Below, one piece after another: positions 25,698 to 34,969 of a DNA stretch of 64,000 nt. Within the stretch, counting starts at the first letter, position 1, and each line of letters opens with the position of its first letter. Under the pieces are notes generated by a model, which was not told where the DNA came from, searched no databases, and saw only the letters and a program-made list of their open reading frames with translations. The stretch covers positions 3,038,001 to 3,102,000 of the forward strand of contig OZ246020.1 of assembly GCA_965230795.1 (NCBI GenBank). Direction: 5' to 3'. Source of the stretch: PZPK01 sp965230795. Its GTDB lineage: Bacteria > Pseudomonadota > Gammaproteobacteria > Pseudomonadales > Oleiphilaceae. The position numbers and the translations under genes were made by a program.

Positions 25698-27479
25698 CTA
25701 CATAACTGTCTGCGATATTTCTTCCGAGTAATTACCCTGAACCCCTTCGCTGTCGACTGTTGCAATGGCAAAGTAGTAGGTGCCTGCGTTCAGCTCTTCG
25801 ATCAAAGCAGAGGTCTGGCTGGCACCCGACACCTGTACCTGATTCGTCAAATTACCGGAATTCGTGCCGTATGCAATGACGTAGCCGTTGATTTCATAAA
25901 GCTCCAAAGCACTACCGTCTTCACGTTGCAAGGGAATATCCCAGCTCAGCTCGATAGAAGCCGTAAGGTTTACCGGATTAACGGTCAGTTGAGCCGCATC
26001 TGAAGTCACCGAACCCAGGGCATTGCTGATCACAACATCGTAGTAACCTTCATCACCTGCCTCGGATGGAGACACAGTCAACGAAGCATCCGTGGCACCC
26101 GGGATGGTATTGCCATCTTTACGCCATTGATACGCAATATCACTTCCACTGGCCTGAACACTGAAGCTGAAGGCCTCACCTTCTTCAACCGTAACGCCCT
26201 GAGGCTGGGCAATAATACTCACCGGATCCAAATCAGGAACAACAACCACCTCATTGACTGTTAACAGTGCAGACTGAGAGGTCACCGACCCAACGCTGTT
26301 GCTCACAATCACATCATACAAGCCGCCGTCGTTCAGAACAGATGAGGACACACTCAGGGTAGAAGCGCTGGCACCGTTAATCGCAATGCCATTCTTGCGC
26401 CATTGAAAACTCAGACTACCACCACCATTCGCCGCGACTGAAAACAGAAAGGCATCTCCCTCATCAACGGAGACAGATTGAGGGTGAGACACAATGCTGA
26501 CGGGATCAATCTGCTGAGTGTCTTCAGCAACCGCATCGTAGGAACTGGCCGTTTCGGCGTCGACAATACTCAGTTCATCCGCGTATTCGCTTTCCGGATT
26601 CGCTGCTACCAGGTCTTCGGTAATGTCATTGGCGCTGTAAAACACGTCATCCAGCGTCACATCACGAAGCGCACCCATGTTGACACTCGCCAGCTCACCA
26701 GACGAACTCATTTTCTCGGCAACATGATCCAGCACTTCATCGATACTTTCCCAATCAGGAGTATTCAGCAGGCTAAGAAACGCAGCCGACACAATACCCA
26801 TTTCAATTTCAGCCTTAGTGAGGTTAGCAATGCTGTCCAGCGCAGTAATGTCCGCTGGGGCCAAATCGATGATTCCTGCATCGAGATCCAGAATATCTTC
26901 CACATGACTGAAAGCAGAATTGATCGCTGAACTGCTCAAGCCATTCACGTTGGATTCCGCATAAGCGAGCGCCATATGACTCAGCGGACTGACATGAGCA
27001 CTGAACTGACTACCGGAGTTCACGCCCATGGCAACGCCACGCATACTAAACTCGTCATTCAGCGCAAAGCTGTCTCCAAACGCGACACCTGCGCCGCAGC
27101 CATCCGGTACATCACAGGCCATGCGTGTGGCCGCGTCGGCTGTAATTTCGATTACTACCGTTTCGTTCGTGAAGTTGCCAGGTAAAACCAGAGTGTACTG
27201 ACCACTCGCGTTGGTGCGCACTCCACTAACGATTGGTGCGTCGGCAACCGTCAAAGCACCGGCATTGTTTTCCAACAGGTAGGCGCTAACCAGCCCGTTG
27301 GAGATGACACCTTTGACCGCGCTGCCCTGAATCGTTGTTGAAGAAGCCGAGGCTGAACTACCTGAGGCTGAATCGGAATCTGACCCGCCCCCGCCGCCAC
27401 AGGCAATAAGCAGCGAAGTACTGGCCAGCAAGGCTGCAGTCTTCAGCGTTTTTCCTGTTTGTGCGAGCGTGTTAATCAT
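25698..27479 (-). CDS. Lipoprotein with two Ig-like domains and a C-terminal fibronectin-III-like domain
   Basis: Predicted surface or periplasmic lipoprotein of 593 residues. The signal peptide ends in the lipobox LLIAC (Cys27), followed by a Gly run and a Ser/Asp-rich linker. Residues about 50-310 form an unrecognised domain. Two tandem Ig-like repeats of about 88 residues follow (about 324-408 and 417-501); each begins DPVSI, contains FQWRK or YQWRK and ends LTVN. The C-terminus (about 505-593) resembles a fibronectin type III domain (ISLEW-like strand, YYFAIATVDSEG). An adhesive role is an inference. It sits downstream of rnhB, where dnaE often lies in related genomes, and has its own terminator. 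Confidence 0.85.
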   Translation of the reverse strand: MINTLAQTGKTLKTAALLASTSLLIACGGGGGSDSDSASGSSASASSTTIQGSAVKGVISNGLVSAYLLENNAGALTVADAPIVSGVRTNASGQYTLVLPGNFTNETVVIEITADAATRMACDVPDGCGAGVAFGDSFALNDEFSMRGVAMGVNSGSQFSAHVSPLSHMALAYAESNVNGLSSSAINSAFSHVEDILDLDAGIIDLAPADITALDSIANLTKAEIEMGIVSAAFLSLLNTPDWESIDEVLDHVAEKMSSSGELASVNMGALRDVTLDDVFYSANDITEDLVAANPESEYADELSIVDAETASSYDAVAEDTQQIDPVSIVSHPQSVSVDEGDAFLFSVAANGGGSLSFQWRKNGIAINGASASTLSVSSSVLNDGGLYDVIVSNSVGSVTSQSALLTVNEVVVVPDLDPVSIIAQPQGVTVEEGEAFSFSVQASGSDIAYQWRKDGNTIPGATDASLTVSPSEAGDEGYYDVVISNALGSVTSDAAQLTVNPVNLTASIELSWDIPLQREDGSALELYEINGYVIAYGTNSGNLTNQVQVSGASQTSALIEELNAGTYYFAIATVDSEGVQGNYSEEISQTVM

Positions 27480-27823
27480 TGTGAAACCTTTCAGTCGAAA
27501 CTTGAATGTAAGGCCAAGTTTAGTATCGCGCGCTGGATTTCGACGGAATTGATTAATATTTTCAGGCTATTTTGCGTCATATTTTTGACTATTAGAAATA
27601 TTGTGAACGCTGGGTCAGGCTTGATGAGAAACGGGTCACAGTCACTCCTTGAACTGACACCAGAAGGCTTGGATAGCTAGCCAGCACAAACACCCATACT
27701 CACCAAATGAGTTTTTATTTGGTTATTTACGTATCTGTAGCGGTACTGGTTTTTAACTAATTTTGAGGGACTGCAAGGCTATACAATGAATTTGACAGTT
27801 TAATGGCAGGCGTCGAACTCAGT
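27480..27823. other. Intergenic region between rnhB and the lipoprotein gene
   Basis: The 344 bp hold no credible coding frame and no RNA gene. A short stem, CCAAAT / ATTTGG near 27703-27722, lacks a U tract in the minus orientation and is not a convincing rnhB terminator. The A+T-rich part near 27540-27610 probably includes the promoter of the lipoprotein gene, but no box pair is convincing. Confidence 0.4.
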
Positions 27824-28441
27824 TCAGCGAACACATTCAATCAGGTCCGCAACAGGCTTGAAGGATTTACGGTATATCGAAATAACTCCCTGTTTTTTCA
27901 GCGCTTCCAAATGCGTTTTTGTGGGATAGCCTTTGTGCTGGGCGAGCCCGTATCCGGGATAAAGCGCATCCATTTCGATCATCTCGCGATCTCGAGCTAC
28001 TTTCGCGAGAATGGACGCTGCACTGATACAGGCAACTCTGGAATCCCCTTTAACGACGGCTTCAGCCGCCATCGGCAATGCGGGACATCGATTCCCGTCG
28101 ACCAGCACGTGCTCTGGCGCTGGCTGAAGTGCCAGCACCGCCCGCTGCATCGCCAACATGGAGGCATGGAGGATATTCAGAGTATCAATTTCTTCCACCT
28201 CTGCTCTGGCGATACTCCAGGCAATAGCTTGCTCCTGAATCTGATCAAACAGGCGTTCGCGTTTCTTTTCCGAGACTTTTTTTGAATCGGCCAGACCATC
28301 AATGGGTGCATCGGGATTAAGAATCACTGCAGCAGCGACCACCGGACCCGCCAGGGGACCCCGTCCAACTTCATCGACTCCAGCCATCAGCCGACCGGAA
28401 TATCCAGGAGTAAATGGCTGATCTTCAAGTTTGGTGGTCAT
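27824..28441 (-). CDS. rnhB: Ribonuclease HII
   Basis: Cleaves the RNA strand of RNA-DNA hybrids and starts removal of single ribonucleotides from DNA. The motif GVDEVGRGPLAGPVVAAAVIL carries the first catalytic Asp and Glu. DSKKVSEKKRERL and ASILAKVARDREM are also family signatures. The length of 205 is typical. Its ATG overlaps the lpxB stop by 4 bp. It ends the long rpsB-to-rnhB block. Confidence 0.95.
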   Translation of the reverse strand: MTTKLEDQPFTPGYSGRLMAGVDEVGRGPLAGPVVAAAVILNPDAPIDGLADSKKVSEKKRERLFDQIQEQAIAWSIARAEVEEIDTLNILHASMLAMQRAVLALQPAPEHVLVDGNRCPALPMAAEAVVKGDSRVACISAASILAKVARDREMIEMDALYPGYGLAQHKGYPTKTHLEALKKQGVISIYRKSFKPVADLIECVR

Positions 28442-29691
28442 ATCCCAACCCCTTTTTCCTCTATCAATGCTACCAGAGCATCAGCCGCCTGTTCGCTGGC
28501 ATTCTGCTTCAAATCCGCATGCAAGGCCGTAAAGGTTTCCTGAATGCGCGCACTTGCCTCGGGCTCGAAACAGGCCAGCACCTGCTGACCAATCTGCTCG
28601 GGTTGAGCCGCATCCTGAATCAATTCCGGCACCAGCTGACGCCCTGCCAGCAAGTTGGGAAGCGAGATAAATGGTGCTTTCAACAGACGTTTCATAATGT
28701 AATGAGTGATGCGCGACACCCGATAAGCCACCACCATTGGTCGTTTCAACAACATACCTTCAAGCGTGGCGGTTCCCGAGGCTAGCATTACTGCGTCGCT
28801 GGCGGCCATCACCTCCCGGGATTGCCCCATCACGAGTTTTATTGGTAGCTGCAACTGCATCTCGTCGATCAGCGACTGCACCTGTTCTCGCCGTGCTTCG
28901 TTAATGCAGGGCAACAGAAACTGAATCGACGGATCCCTTTGGTTTAGCCACTGTGCTGCTTCGAGAAAGCTGGTGCCGATATACGCAATCTCGCCAGAGC
29001 GACTGCCCGGCAGAATTGCAACAACCCGAGCGCCTGGAGATAGACCCAAAGCGCTGCGCGCAGCATTGCGATCGGGATGGAGAGGAATCGCGTCTGCCAG
29101 CGGATGGCCCACAAAACGCACCGCCACTTTATGGTCTCTGTAGAATTTGGCTTCGAAGGGAAACAGGGTGAGCATCAAATCTACCGCACGGGCAATTTTG
29201 AACACCCGTCGTTGCCGCCACGCCCAAACGGAAGGGCTGACATAGTGACTGGTTTTTACGCCACCCTGACGTAATTTGAGCTCCAGCCCCAGATTAAAGT
29301 CCGGTGCATCGATACCCACAAATACATCAGGCTTGTGCGCCAGAAAGTGCTTTCGAATACGACGCCTGATACCGATAAGCTCAAACAAGCGTCCCAACAC
29401 TTCCACCAAGCCCATTACCGAAAGCCGCTCCATTGGCACAAAGCTTTTAAAGCCTTTGGCCAACATGAGAGGCCCGCCAATACCTTCAAAACGAACATTG
29501 GGATAACGCTTGCGAATAGCGTCCATCAAACCCGCGCCGAGAATATCACCCGAAGCCTCCCCCGCCACCATACCAACGGTAATCTCCCGGTCGGAAACCG
29601 CTTTCGGTAGGCTATCTTCAGCAGGTTTTTGAGCATTTTTTTTGGCAGGGACTGAGGCCGGTATATCCAGATCCTGATCCGAAACGCCCAT
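28438..29691 (-). CDS. lpxB: Lipid-A-disaccharide synthase LpxB
   Basis: Joins UDP-2,3-diacylglucosamine and lipid X to give lipid A disaccharide at the inner face of the inner membrane. The fold begins at ITVGMVAGEASGD and continues through FEGIGGP, FVGIDAPDFNLGLE and VAILPGSRSGEI; LASGTATLE lies in the C-terminal half. The ATG at 29691 overlaps the lpxA stop by one base (TAATG). This start leaves about 35 residues before the usual first strand, a Lys/Ala/Pro-rich extension absent from most LpxB proteins, and I see no alternative start codon closer in. Confidence 0.95.
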   Translation of the reverse strand: MGVSDQDLDIPASVPAKKNAQKPAEDSLPKAVSDREITVGMVAGEASGDILGAGLMDAIRKRYPNVRFEGIGGPLMLAKGFKSFVPMERLSVMGLVEVLGRLFELIGIRRRIRKHFLAHKPDVFVGIDAPDFNLGLELKLRQGGVKTSHYVSPSVWAWRQRRVFKIARAVDLMLTLFPFEAKFYRDHKVAVRFVGHPLADAIPLHPDRNAARSALGLSPGARVVAILPGSRSGEIAYIGTSFLEAAQWLNQRDPSIQFLLPCINEARREQVQSLIDEMQLQLPIKLVMGQSREVMAASDAVMLASGTATLEGMLLKRPMVVAYRVSRITHYIMKRLLKAPFISLPNLLAGRQLVPELIQDAAQPEQIGQQVLACFEPEASARIQETFTALHADLKQNASEQAADALVALIEEKGVGI

Positions 29692-30464
29692 TAGCGAATA
29701 ATACCGCGCTCGGATTGTTTGAGGGTTTCAAGAAAAACTGATACTTCAGGAATTTCGGCTGCCTTTGGCTCCAGCTCCGCAATGGCATCGCTGAGCTTCA
29801 AGCCCTGGCGGTACACCGTACGATACGCTCTTTTCAGCTCCCGTATAGTTTCGAAACTAAACCCCCTGCGCTTCAAGCCCTCGGTGTTCAAGCCGTGAGC
29901 GGAGGCAGATTGCCCGCTTGCCATCACATAGGCAGGAATATCGCGCAACACGATACTCCCCCCTGCGCTCATGGCATGAGGACCGATCCTGCAGAACTGG
30001 TGGACCATGGTACCACCGCCAAGAATCACCTGATCAGCCACGTGAACATGCCCCGCCAAGGTCGCATTGTTTGCAAAAATGGAATCGTTACCAATGACGC
30101 AATCGTGAGCCACATGCACATAAGCCATAAACAGATTACCGCTACCAATACGGGTAATACTCTTGTCCTGCGCTGTTCCCCGGTGAATGGTGCAACTTTC
30201 CCGAATCACATTATTATCGCCAATTTCCAGGCGCGTTGGTTCACCCGCATATTTCTTATCCTGGCAGTCTTCACCAATACTCGAGAACTGGAAAATATGA
30301 TTCCCGGTACCTATCTTGGTTGGTCCCTTGAGGACGACATGAGACTCTATCCGGCAGTTATCGCCGATCTCAACGTCGGGCCCTACCAGAGTCCAGGGCC
30401 CGATCTCCACATTCTTGCCAAGCTTCGCCGATGGATCCACTATGGCTTGAGGATGAATAGCCAT
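29691..30464 (-). CDS. lpxA: UDP-N-acetylglucosamine O-acyltransferase LpxA
   Basis: First enzyme of lipid A synthesis: transfers a 3-hydroxyacyl chain from acyl carrier protein to UDP-GlcNAc. Hexapeptide repeats of the left-handed beta helix fill the N-terminal two thirds (for example IGPWTLVGPDVEIGD). The catalytic His region is LFMAYVHVAHDCVIG. The ATG at 30464 (MAIHPQAIVDPSA) overlaps the fabZ stop by one base and gives 257 residues, the normal size. A start at 30533 would add 23 residues lying inside fabZ and is rejected. Confidence 0.95.
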   Translation of the reverse strand: MAIHPQAIVDPSAKLGKNVEIGPWTLVGPDVEIGDNCRIESHVVLKGPTKIGTGNHIFQFSSIGEDCQDKKYAGEPTRLEIGDNNVIRESCTIHRGTAQDKSITRIGSGNLFMAYVHVAHDCVIGNDSIFANNATLAGHVHVADQVILGGGTMVHQFCRIGPHAMSAGGSIVLRDIPAYVMASGQSASAHGLNTEGLKRRGFSFETIRELKRAYRTVYRQGLKLSDAIAELEPKAAEIPEVSVFLETLKQSERGIIR

Positions 30465-30901
30465 TACCGTTCTCGCTCCGCTGTCATGATTTCCGCCACG
30501 CAAGCCACTTCTCCATCTACCAGCGCCCGACAATCAAACTTCCAGATACTGTGTTTCGCGGCGACCAGATCCGACTCCAGTACCAGCTGATCTCCCGGTA
30601 CAACCGGGCGCTTGAACCTGGCACGATTGGAACCGGCAAAATAATGTACCAGATTTTCACTTGGCATCTTGTTGGTGGTCACAAACCCAAGAATTCCTGA
30701 AATCTGCGCCATTGCCTCAAGGACCAATACCCCCGGCATGATCGGCATTCCGGGAAAATGTCCTTCGAAAAAGTGTTCGTTAAAACTGACGTTCTTATAA
30801 CCCTTGATGCGCTTACCAGCTTCCACCTCAGTAACTCTGTCTACCAAAAGAAAGGGGTACCGGTGCGGCAAATAACGCTGTACGTCTATCGTGTCCTTCA
30901 T
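30464..30901 (-). CDS. fabZ: 3-hydroxyacyl-ACP dehydratase FabZ
   Basis: Dehydrates 3-hydroxyacyl-ACP in fatty-acid elongation and competes with LpxA/LpxD for the same substrates. Hot-dog fold motifs YLPHRYPFLLVDRV (catalytic His) and FFEGHFPGMPIMPGVLVLEAMAQ (catalytic Glu region) are present. The ATG at 30901 gives 145 residues, typical for FabZ, with AGGG upstream; a start at 30940 would add 13 residues. It lies between lpxD and lpxA. Confidence 0.95.
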   Translation of the reverse strand: MKDTIDVQRYLPHRYPFLLVDRVTEVEAGKRIKGYKNVSFNEHFFEGHFPGMPIMPGVLVLEAMAQISGILGFVTTNKMPSENLVHYFAGSNRARFKRPVVPGDQLVLESDLVAAKHSIWKFDCRALVDGEVACVAEIMTAERER

Positions 30902-30940
30902 GGATGCTTTACCCTGACTACCGAAGTGCTCAATCCGCAC

Positions 30941-31978
30941 TCAGTTTTTATCTTTGATCTGCTGCTCCAAAGCCTTTACCCGACTGGCCATCTTGTCCAA
31001 TTGTCTGAGACGGGCAATACTTTTACGCCATTTATCATTGGGCTGAACGCCTGTTCCCGAAGAATACACACCCGGCTCAGTGAGACTTTTGATCACCATG
31101 GTCATTGCGGTAATGTGCACATTGTCTGCGATGGTCAAGTGACCGGCAATGCCGCTGGCACCACCAACAATGCAATTCTGCCCAATCGTCGTACTACCAG
31201 CTACGGCGCTACATGCCGCCATCGCTGTGTTTTTTCCGATTCGAACATTGTGGGCAATCTGAATCTGATTATCGAGCTTGACGCCATCCTCAATCACCGT
31301 ATTGTCCAAAGCCCCACGATCGATGGCCGTATTTGCACCGATCTCAACATCATCACCAATCACGACTCCACCAAGCTGGGCTATTTTTTCCCACTCGCCA
31401 TGATTAGGCGCAAAACCGAAGCCATCCGAACCGATCACCACGCCACTATGGACAATGCAGCGACGGCCGATAGTAATCCCATGATAGAGTGTGACACTGG
31501 CATGCAACCTTGTTCCTTCAGCCACGACAGAATCCCTGCCTATCACACAATTTGGTCCGATACTGACATCATCATGCAGGTTCACCCCGGCTTCGATTAC
31601 AGCTCCGGCACCAATATACACACGTTCACCCACTGTTGCGGAGGCGTCGATTTGGGCACTTGGATCTATATATCCTGCCTCACCACCCGGGCGTTGAGCT
31701 TCCCACAGTCGACTAAGCCTCGCATAAGCCAGATAAGGATTCTCGTGCACAAGAACATTACCGCCAAACCGGGCCGCCGCATCTTCGGTCAATATCACCG
31801 CACCCGCCTGGGTGGTTTCCAAATATTTCGCGTACGCCGGATTGGCGAGAAAACTTAACTTGCTTGAACTTGCTGACTGGAGCGTCGACAGACCGTCGAT
31901 CATCACTGACGGATCACCAATTAGCCGGGCTTCAAGCTGCTCAGCCAGCTGTTGCAGCGTATAATCGCGTGAACTCAT
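30941..31978 (-). CDS. lpxD: UDP-3-O-(3-hydroxyacyl)glucosamine N-acyltransferase LpxD
   Basis: Third step of lipid A synthesis. The N-terminal uridine-binding domain (MSSRDYTLQQLAEQL onward) is followed by many hexapeptide repeats and the motif DNQIQIAHNVRIGKN with the catalytic histidine. The C-terminal helix is KSIARLRQLDKMASRVKAL. The ATG at 31978 gives 345 residues; an in-frame TTG at 31990 would add four. It lies 15 bp downstream of skp. Confidence 0.95.
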   Translation of the reverse strand: MSSRDYTLQQLAEQLEARLIGDPSVMIDGLSTLQSASSSKLSFLANPAYAKYLETTQAGAVILTEDAAARFGGNVLVHENPYLAYARLSRLWEAQRPGGEAGYIDPSAQIDASATVGERVYIGAGAVIEAGVNLHDDVSIGPNCVIGRDSVVAEGTRLHASVTLYHGITIGRRCIVHSGVVIGSDGFGFAPNHGEWEKIAQLGGVVIGDDVEIGANTAIDRGALDNTVIEDGVKLDNQIQIAHNVRIGKNTAMAACSAVAGSTTIGQNCIVGGASGIAGHLTIADNVHITAMTMVIKSLTEPGVYSSGTGVQPNDKWRKSIARLRQLDKMASRVKALEQQIKDKN

Positions 31979-31993
31979 CGCCTCACCCAAGCC

Positions 31994-32497
31994 TTATTTC
32001 TGCTTGTTCAGCTTTTCTATTACCTGCTCGGTGTAATCAAAGCCGTCCTTCCAATACAAGGCGGCTTCTCTGGGTAACAACAAATCGAGCTTTTCCTGCT
32101 CAACCAACTCGTTAATAGCCTTGTCCAGTTTAGGCCGGGAATCGGCAAGGAATTCCTGACGCTTTTCCGCGAGAGCCTTATCCAGCTTACCCTTGAGATA
32201 CTTGTACTCCTGAATCGTCGCTTCCAGATCTGAAGCCATTTTAGCGCGCTCACTATCACTCATAATGGCAGCATCGTTTTTCAAGCGCTGCTCCATTTTC
32301 TGCCCTTCTTCACCAACAGCGCGCACTTCCAAGTCCTGCTGTTTAAACTGATCTACCATTTTTTCAGTAAATGACTTCGCCGCATCAGATGAAAACAGGG
32401 CCGCACGCATGTCTACCAGGCCAATTTTGGTTTCCGCCTGAACCGCGACCGACAAGCTCATGAATAGCGTTATGCCTAGCGCTAAAACTAATTTCAT
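31994..32497 (-). CDS. skp: Periplasmic outer-membrane-protein chaperone Skp (OmpH)
   Basis: Trimeric jellyfish-shaped chaperone that carries unfolded outer-membrane proteins to BamA. The signal peptide (MKLVLALGITLFMSLSVAVQA) is followed by ETKIGLVDMRAALF, then long charged helices. The ATG at 32497 has GGGAGG 7 nt upstream, which rules out the start at 32512. Length is 167 residues. It sits directly after bamA, as in most gammaproteobacteria. Confidence 0.93.
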   Translation of the reverse strand: MKLVLALGITLFMSLSVAVQAETKIGLVDMRAALFSSDAAKSFTEKMVDQFKQQDLEVRAVGEEGQKMEQRLKNDAAIMSDSERAKMASDLEATIQEYKYLKGKLDKALAEKRQEFLADSRPKLDKAINELVEQEKLDLLLPREAALYWKDGFDYTEQVIEKLNKQK

Positions 32498-32554
32498 TAC
32501 GAGACCTCCCAAGATCTATTTGCTGAAATGTATACGTCTGGGTACTTAAAAGGG

Positions 32555-34885
32555 TTAAAAGGGCTGCCCCAGAGAGAACTGGAAAAACTGTTTCTCATCA
32601 CCGGGTACTGCATTAATCGCTTTACCAAAACTGAAACCAAGTGGTCCGATAAAGGTATTCCACTGCAAACTCAAACCTGAAGACCAGCGCAGTTCACGCA
32701 AGTCAAAATAATAGCCCCGATTCGTGTCGAAGACATTACCGCCATCCACAAAGAGCGCCATGCGCATGGAACGCTGATCCTTGATAAAGGGAATCGGAAA
32801 AATCAGTTCAGCGCTGTTTTCAAACAACAAGTCACCACCAAAAGGATCAGAGTCGCTGACATCATTGGGATGAGGCGTCGTTCTTAAACCCAGTGAATTG
32901 CTTTCGTAGCCACGCACCGAGCTGATCCCGCCCGCGAAATAGTGCTCGTAAAAGGGCAGCTGATCGGTATCACCGTAAGAGCCGCCATAGCCAAACTCAT
33001 TGCGCACTCTAAAGACAAAGTCATGATCATCATTCAAAGGCTGAAAGAAATTTGAGCGGTACTTTATCTTGTAGAAAGACAAGTCACTAATGGGAGTCGC
33101 TACATCCATGGACAAACCCTGACTCCAGCCTTTCGTCGGGAACATCCCTCGGTTAAGCGTACTGCGGGACCAACCTGCAGTAAGTTCAACGGTATTAAAA
33201 TCCTCTCCGTATTCCTCTACGAAGCGCCCAATCTCCAGAGCCGGCTCGCTACCCACGGAAAGCTGGGTATTGGTAAAGCCCAGACCAAAGGTCAAACGCG
33301 CAATATTGCTAATCGGATAACCAAAGGTGACCGACGCACCAGTCGCATCGAGGACATAATCGGACCGGTCATCTTCATCAAAATCAGTCTTTCTGGCAAA
33401 TACGCTGAAGCCCCGACTGACGCCATCCACTGTGTAATAGGGATTCAAATACGAGAAATTGGCAGATTTCACCGAATCATTGGTATTGATACCAAAGGAC
33501 ACTCGCTTCCCACTACCAAAGAAGTTATTTTCAGCCACGCTCAAACCCAGCGTAAATCCACTTCCCTGGGAAAAGCCGAGACTCGCGGACAAGCTGCCCG
33601 AAGATTGCTCCTCAACTTTGTAGTTCACATCTATTTGATCATTCACACCCGGAACCGAGGGCGTTTCAACTGAGACCGTACTAAAAAAGCCCAGTCGCTC
33701 CAGACGGGTCTTGGACGCCTCGATCAGATCTGTCGAAGCGGATGCGCCTTCCATTTGACGCATTTCCTGACGCAATACCTCATCACGCGTGCTGATATTG
33801 CCGCGGAAATTGATACGTCGAACATAATTGCGTTTTCCGGGATCCACAAAAAATGTAATGCTGGCACTGTTATCATCGTGAGTCTCTGGAATTGCATTGA
33901 CGTTGGCGTAGGTATAACCCTCTGCACCCAGTGCGCGGGATATCAGGTCGGATGACAAGGTCAGCTTTTGGCGGGAAAACGTTTCGCCAGGTTTCACCAA
34001 CACGAGCTTTCGCAAGGTGTCTTCTTCCAGAATCAGGTCACCCTTCAAATCAAACTCTCGAACGGTAAACAATGGCCCCTCAGACACATTGATGGTGATG
34101 AACACATCCTCTTTGTAGGGAGATATCGACACCTGAGTCGATTCAATCGTGAACTTGATATAACCATTATCCAGATAAAAGGAGCGAATGCGTTCAAGGT
34201 CACCACTGAGTTTTTCCTTGGAATACTTGTCAGCACCAGTGAATACTGTCCAGAAATCGGGCGTTTTTAGCTCCATCAGATCCGTAATCTCTTCATCACT
34301 GAAGGCTTCATTACCCACGACATTGATATGAAGAATGGAAGCGACTTCGCCTTCACTGATATCGATCTTGATATCAACACGATTGCGGGGTAGCTCCACC
34401 ACTTCGGCATCAACCGAAGCACTGTAACGACCCTGGGCAACATAGGATCGCAAAATTTCCAGTTCAAGCCGCTCCAGAGTAACACGCTTGAAAACCTTGC
34501 CTTCAGACATTCCAGCAGTTTTCAGACCTTCGAGCAGGTCTTCTGCGGAAATATCCTTGTTACCTTCTATCTCAATCTTATTGATGGCAGGACGTTCGCT
34601 GACGATCACGACCAGGTCATTGTCCTCTCGTGCCAGCTTGATGTCAGTAAACAGACCGGTCTTAAACAGGGTTTTGGTAGCCGATACCAGCCGCTCCTGG
34701 GTAACCTGTTCACCGACACCAAGCGGAAACTCGCTGAAGACAGTTCCCGCCGACACGCGACGCAAGCCATCTACCCGAATATCCTCTATCGTAAACAGCT
34801 CTTCTGCCTGAACTACGGAGCTGGAGAAGCCAAAACAAACCCAAACCAAAGCCAGGACGATACCTGACACGCAATGTTTACTCAT
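32555..34885 (-). CDS. bamA: Outer-membrane protein assembly factor BamA
   Basis: Core of the Bam complex that folds beta-barrels into the outer membrane. A signal peptide ends near residue 27 (SSVVQAEE). Five POTRA domains cover about residues 28-430, the first starting FTIEDIRVDGLRRVSAGTV. The C-terminal 16-stranded barrel includes GFSQGSGFTLG and the conserved VRGYESNSLG segment (VRGF-type lid-lock loop). It ends in Phe (SLGQPF), the usual beta-signal. Length is 776. It sits between rseP and skp. Confidence 0.96.
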   Translation of the reverse strand: MSKHCVSGIVLALVWVCFGFSSSVVQAEELFTIEDIRVDGLRRVSAGTVFSEFPLGVGEQVTQERLVSATKTLFKTGLFTDIKLAREDNDLVVIVSERPAINKIEIEGNKDISAEDLLEGLKTAGMSEGKVFKRVTLERLELEILRSYVAQGRYSASVDAEVVELPRNRVDIKIDISEGEVASILHINVVGNEAFSDEEITDLMELKTPDFWTVFTGADKYSKEKLSGDLERIRSFYLDNGYIKFTIESTQVSISPYKEDVFITINVSEGPLFTVREFDLKGDLILEEDTLRKLVLVKPGETFSRQKLTLSSDLISRALGAEGYTYANVNAIPETHDDNSASITFFVDPGKRNYVRRINFRGNISTRDEVLRQEMRQMEGASASTDLIEASKTRLERLGFFSTVSVETPSVPGVNDQIDVNYKVEEQSSGSLSASLGFSQGSGFTLGLSVAENNFFGSGKRVSFGINTNDSVKSANFSYLNPYYTVDGVSRGFSVFARKTDFDEDDRSDYVLDATGASVTFGYPISNIARLTFGLGFTNTQLSVGSEPALEIGRFVEEYGEDFNTVELTAGWSRSTLNRGMFPTKGWSQGLSMDVATPISDLSFYKIKYRSNFFQPLNDDHDFVFRVRNEFGYGGSYGDTDQLPFYEHYFAGGISSVRGYESNSLGLRTTPHPNDVSDSDPFGGDLLFENSAELIFPIPFIKDQRSMRMALFVDGGNVFDTNRGYYFDLRELRWSSGLSLQWNTFIGPLGFSFGKAINAVPGDEKQFFQFSLGQPF

Positions 34886-34969
34886 GAAGTTGAAAAAAAC
34901 CCTTAAGCCACGCTGATTTCAAATTTCGACAAAACGCGGCTGTGATGAACGCTCTATTTTCATTAATCG

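Noticed and set aside
27697..27722. Terminator after rnhB
   Set aside because: The short stems ACTCA/TGAGT and CCAAAT/ATTTGG lack a U tract in the minus orientation.
30465..30533. N-terminal extension of lpxA by 23 codons
   Set aside because: LpxA proteins begin at the MAIHPQAIVDPSA position, and the ATG there couples to the fabZ stop as TAATG.
30758..31858. Plus-strand frame of 366 codons antisense to fabZ and lpxD
   Set aside because: The minus strand encodes clear LpxD hexapeptide repeats and the FabZ N-terminus. The plus frame has no start signal or recognisable domain and is a shadow of the repeated codons.
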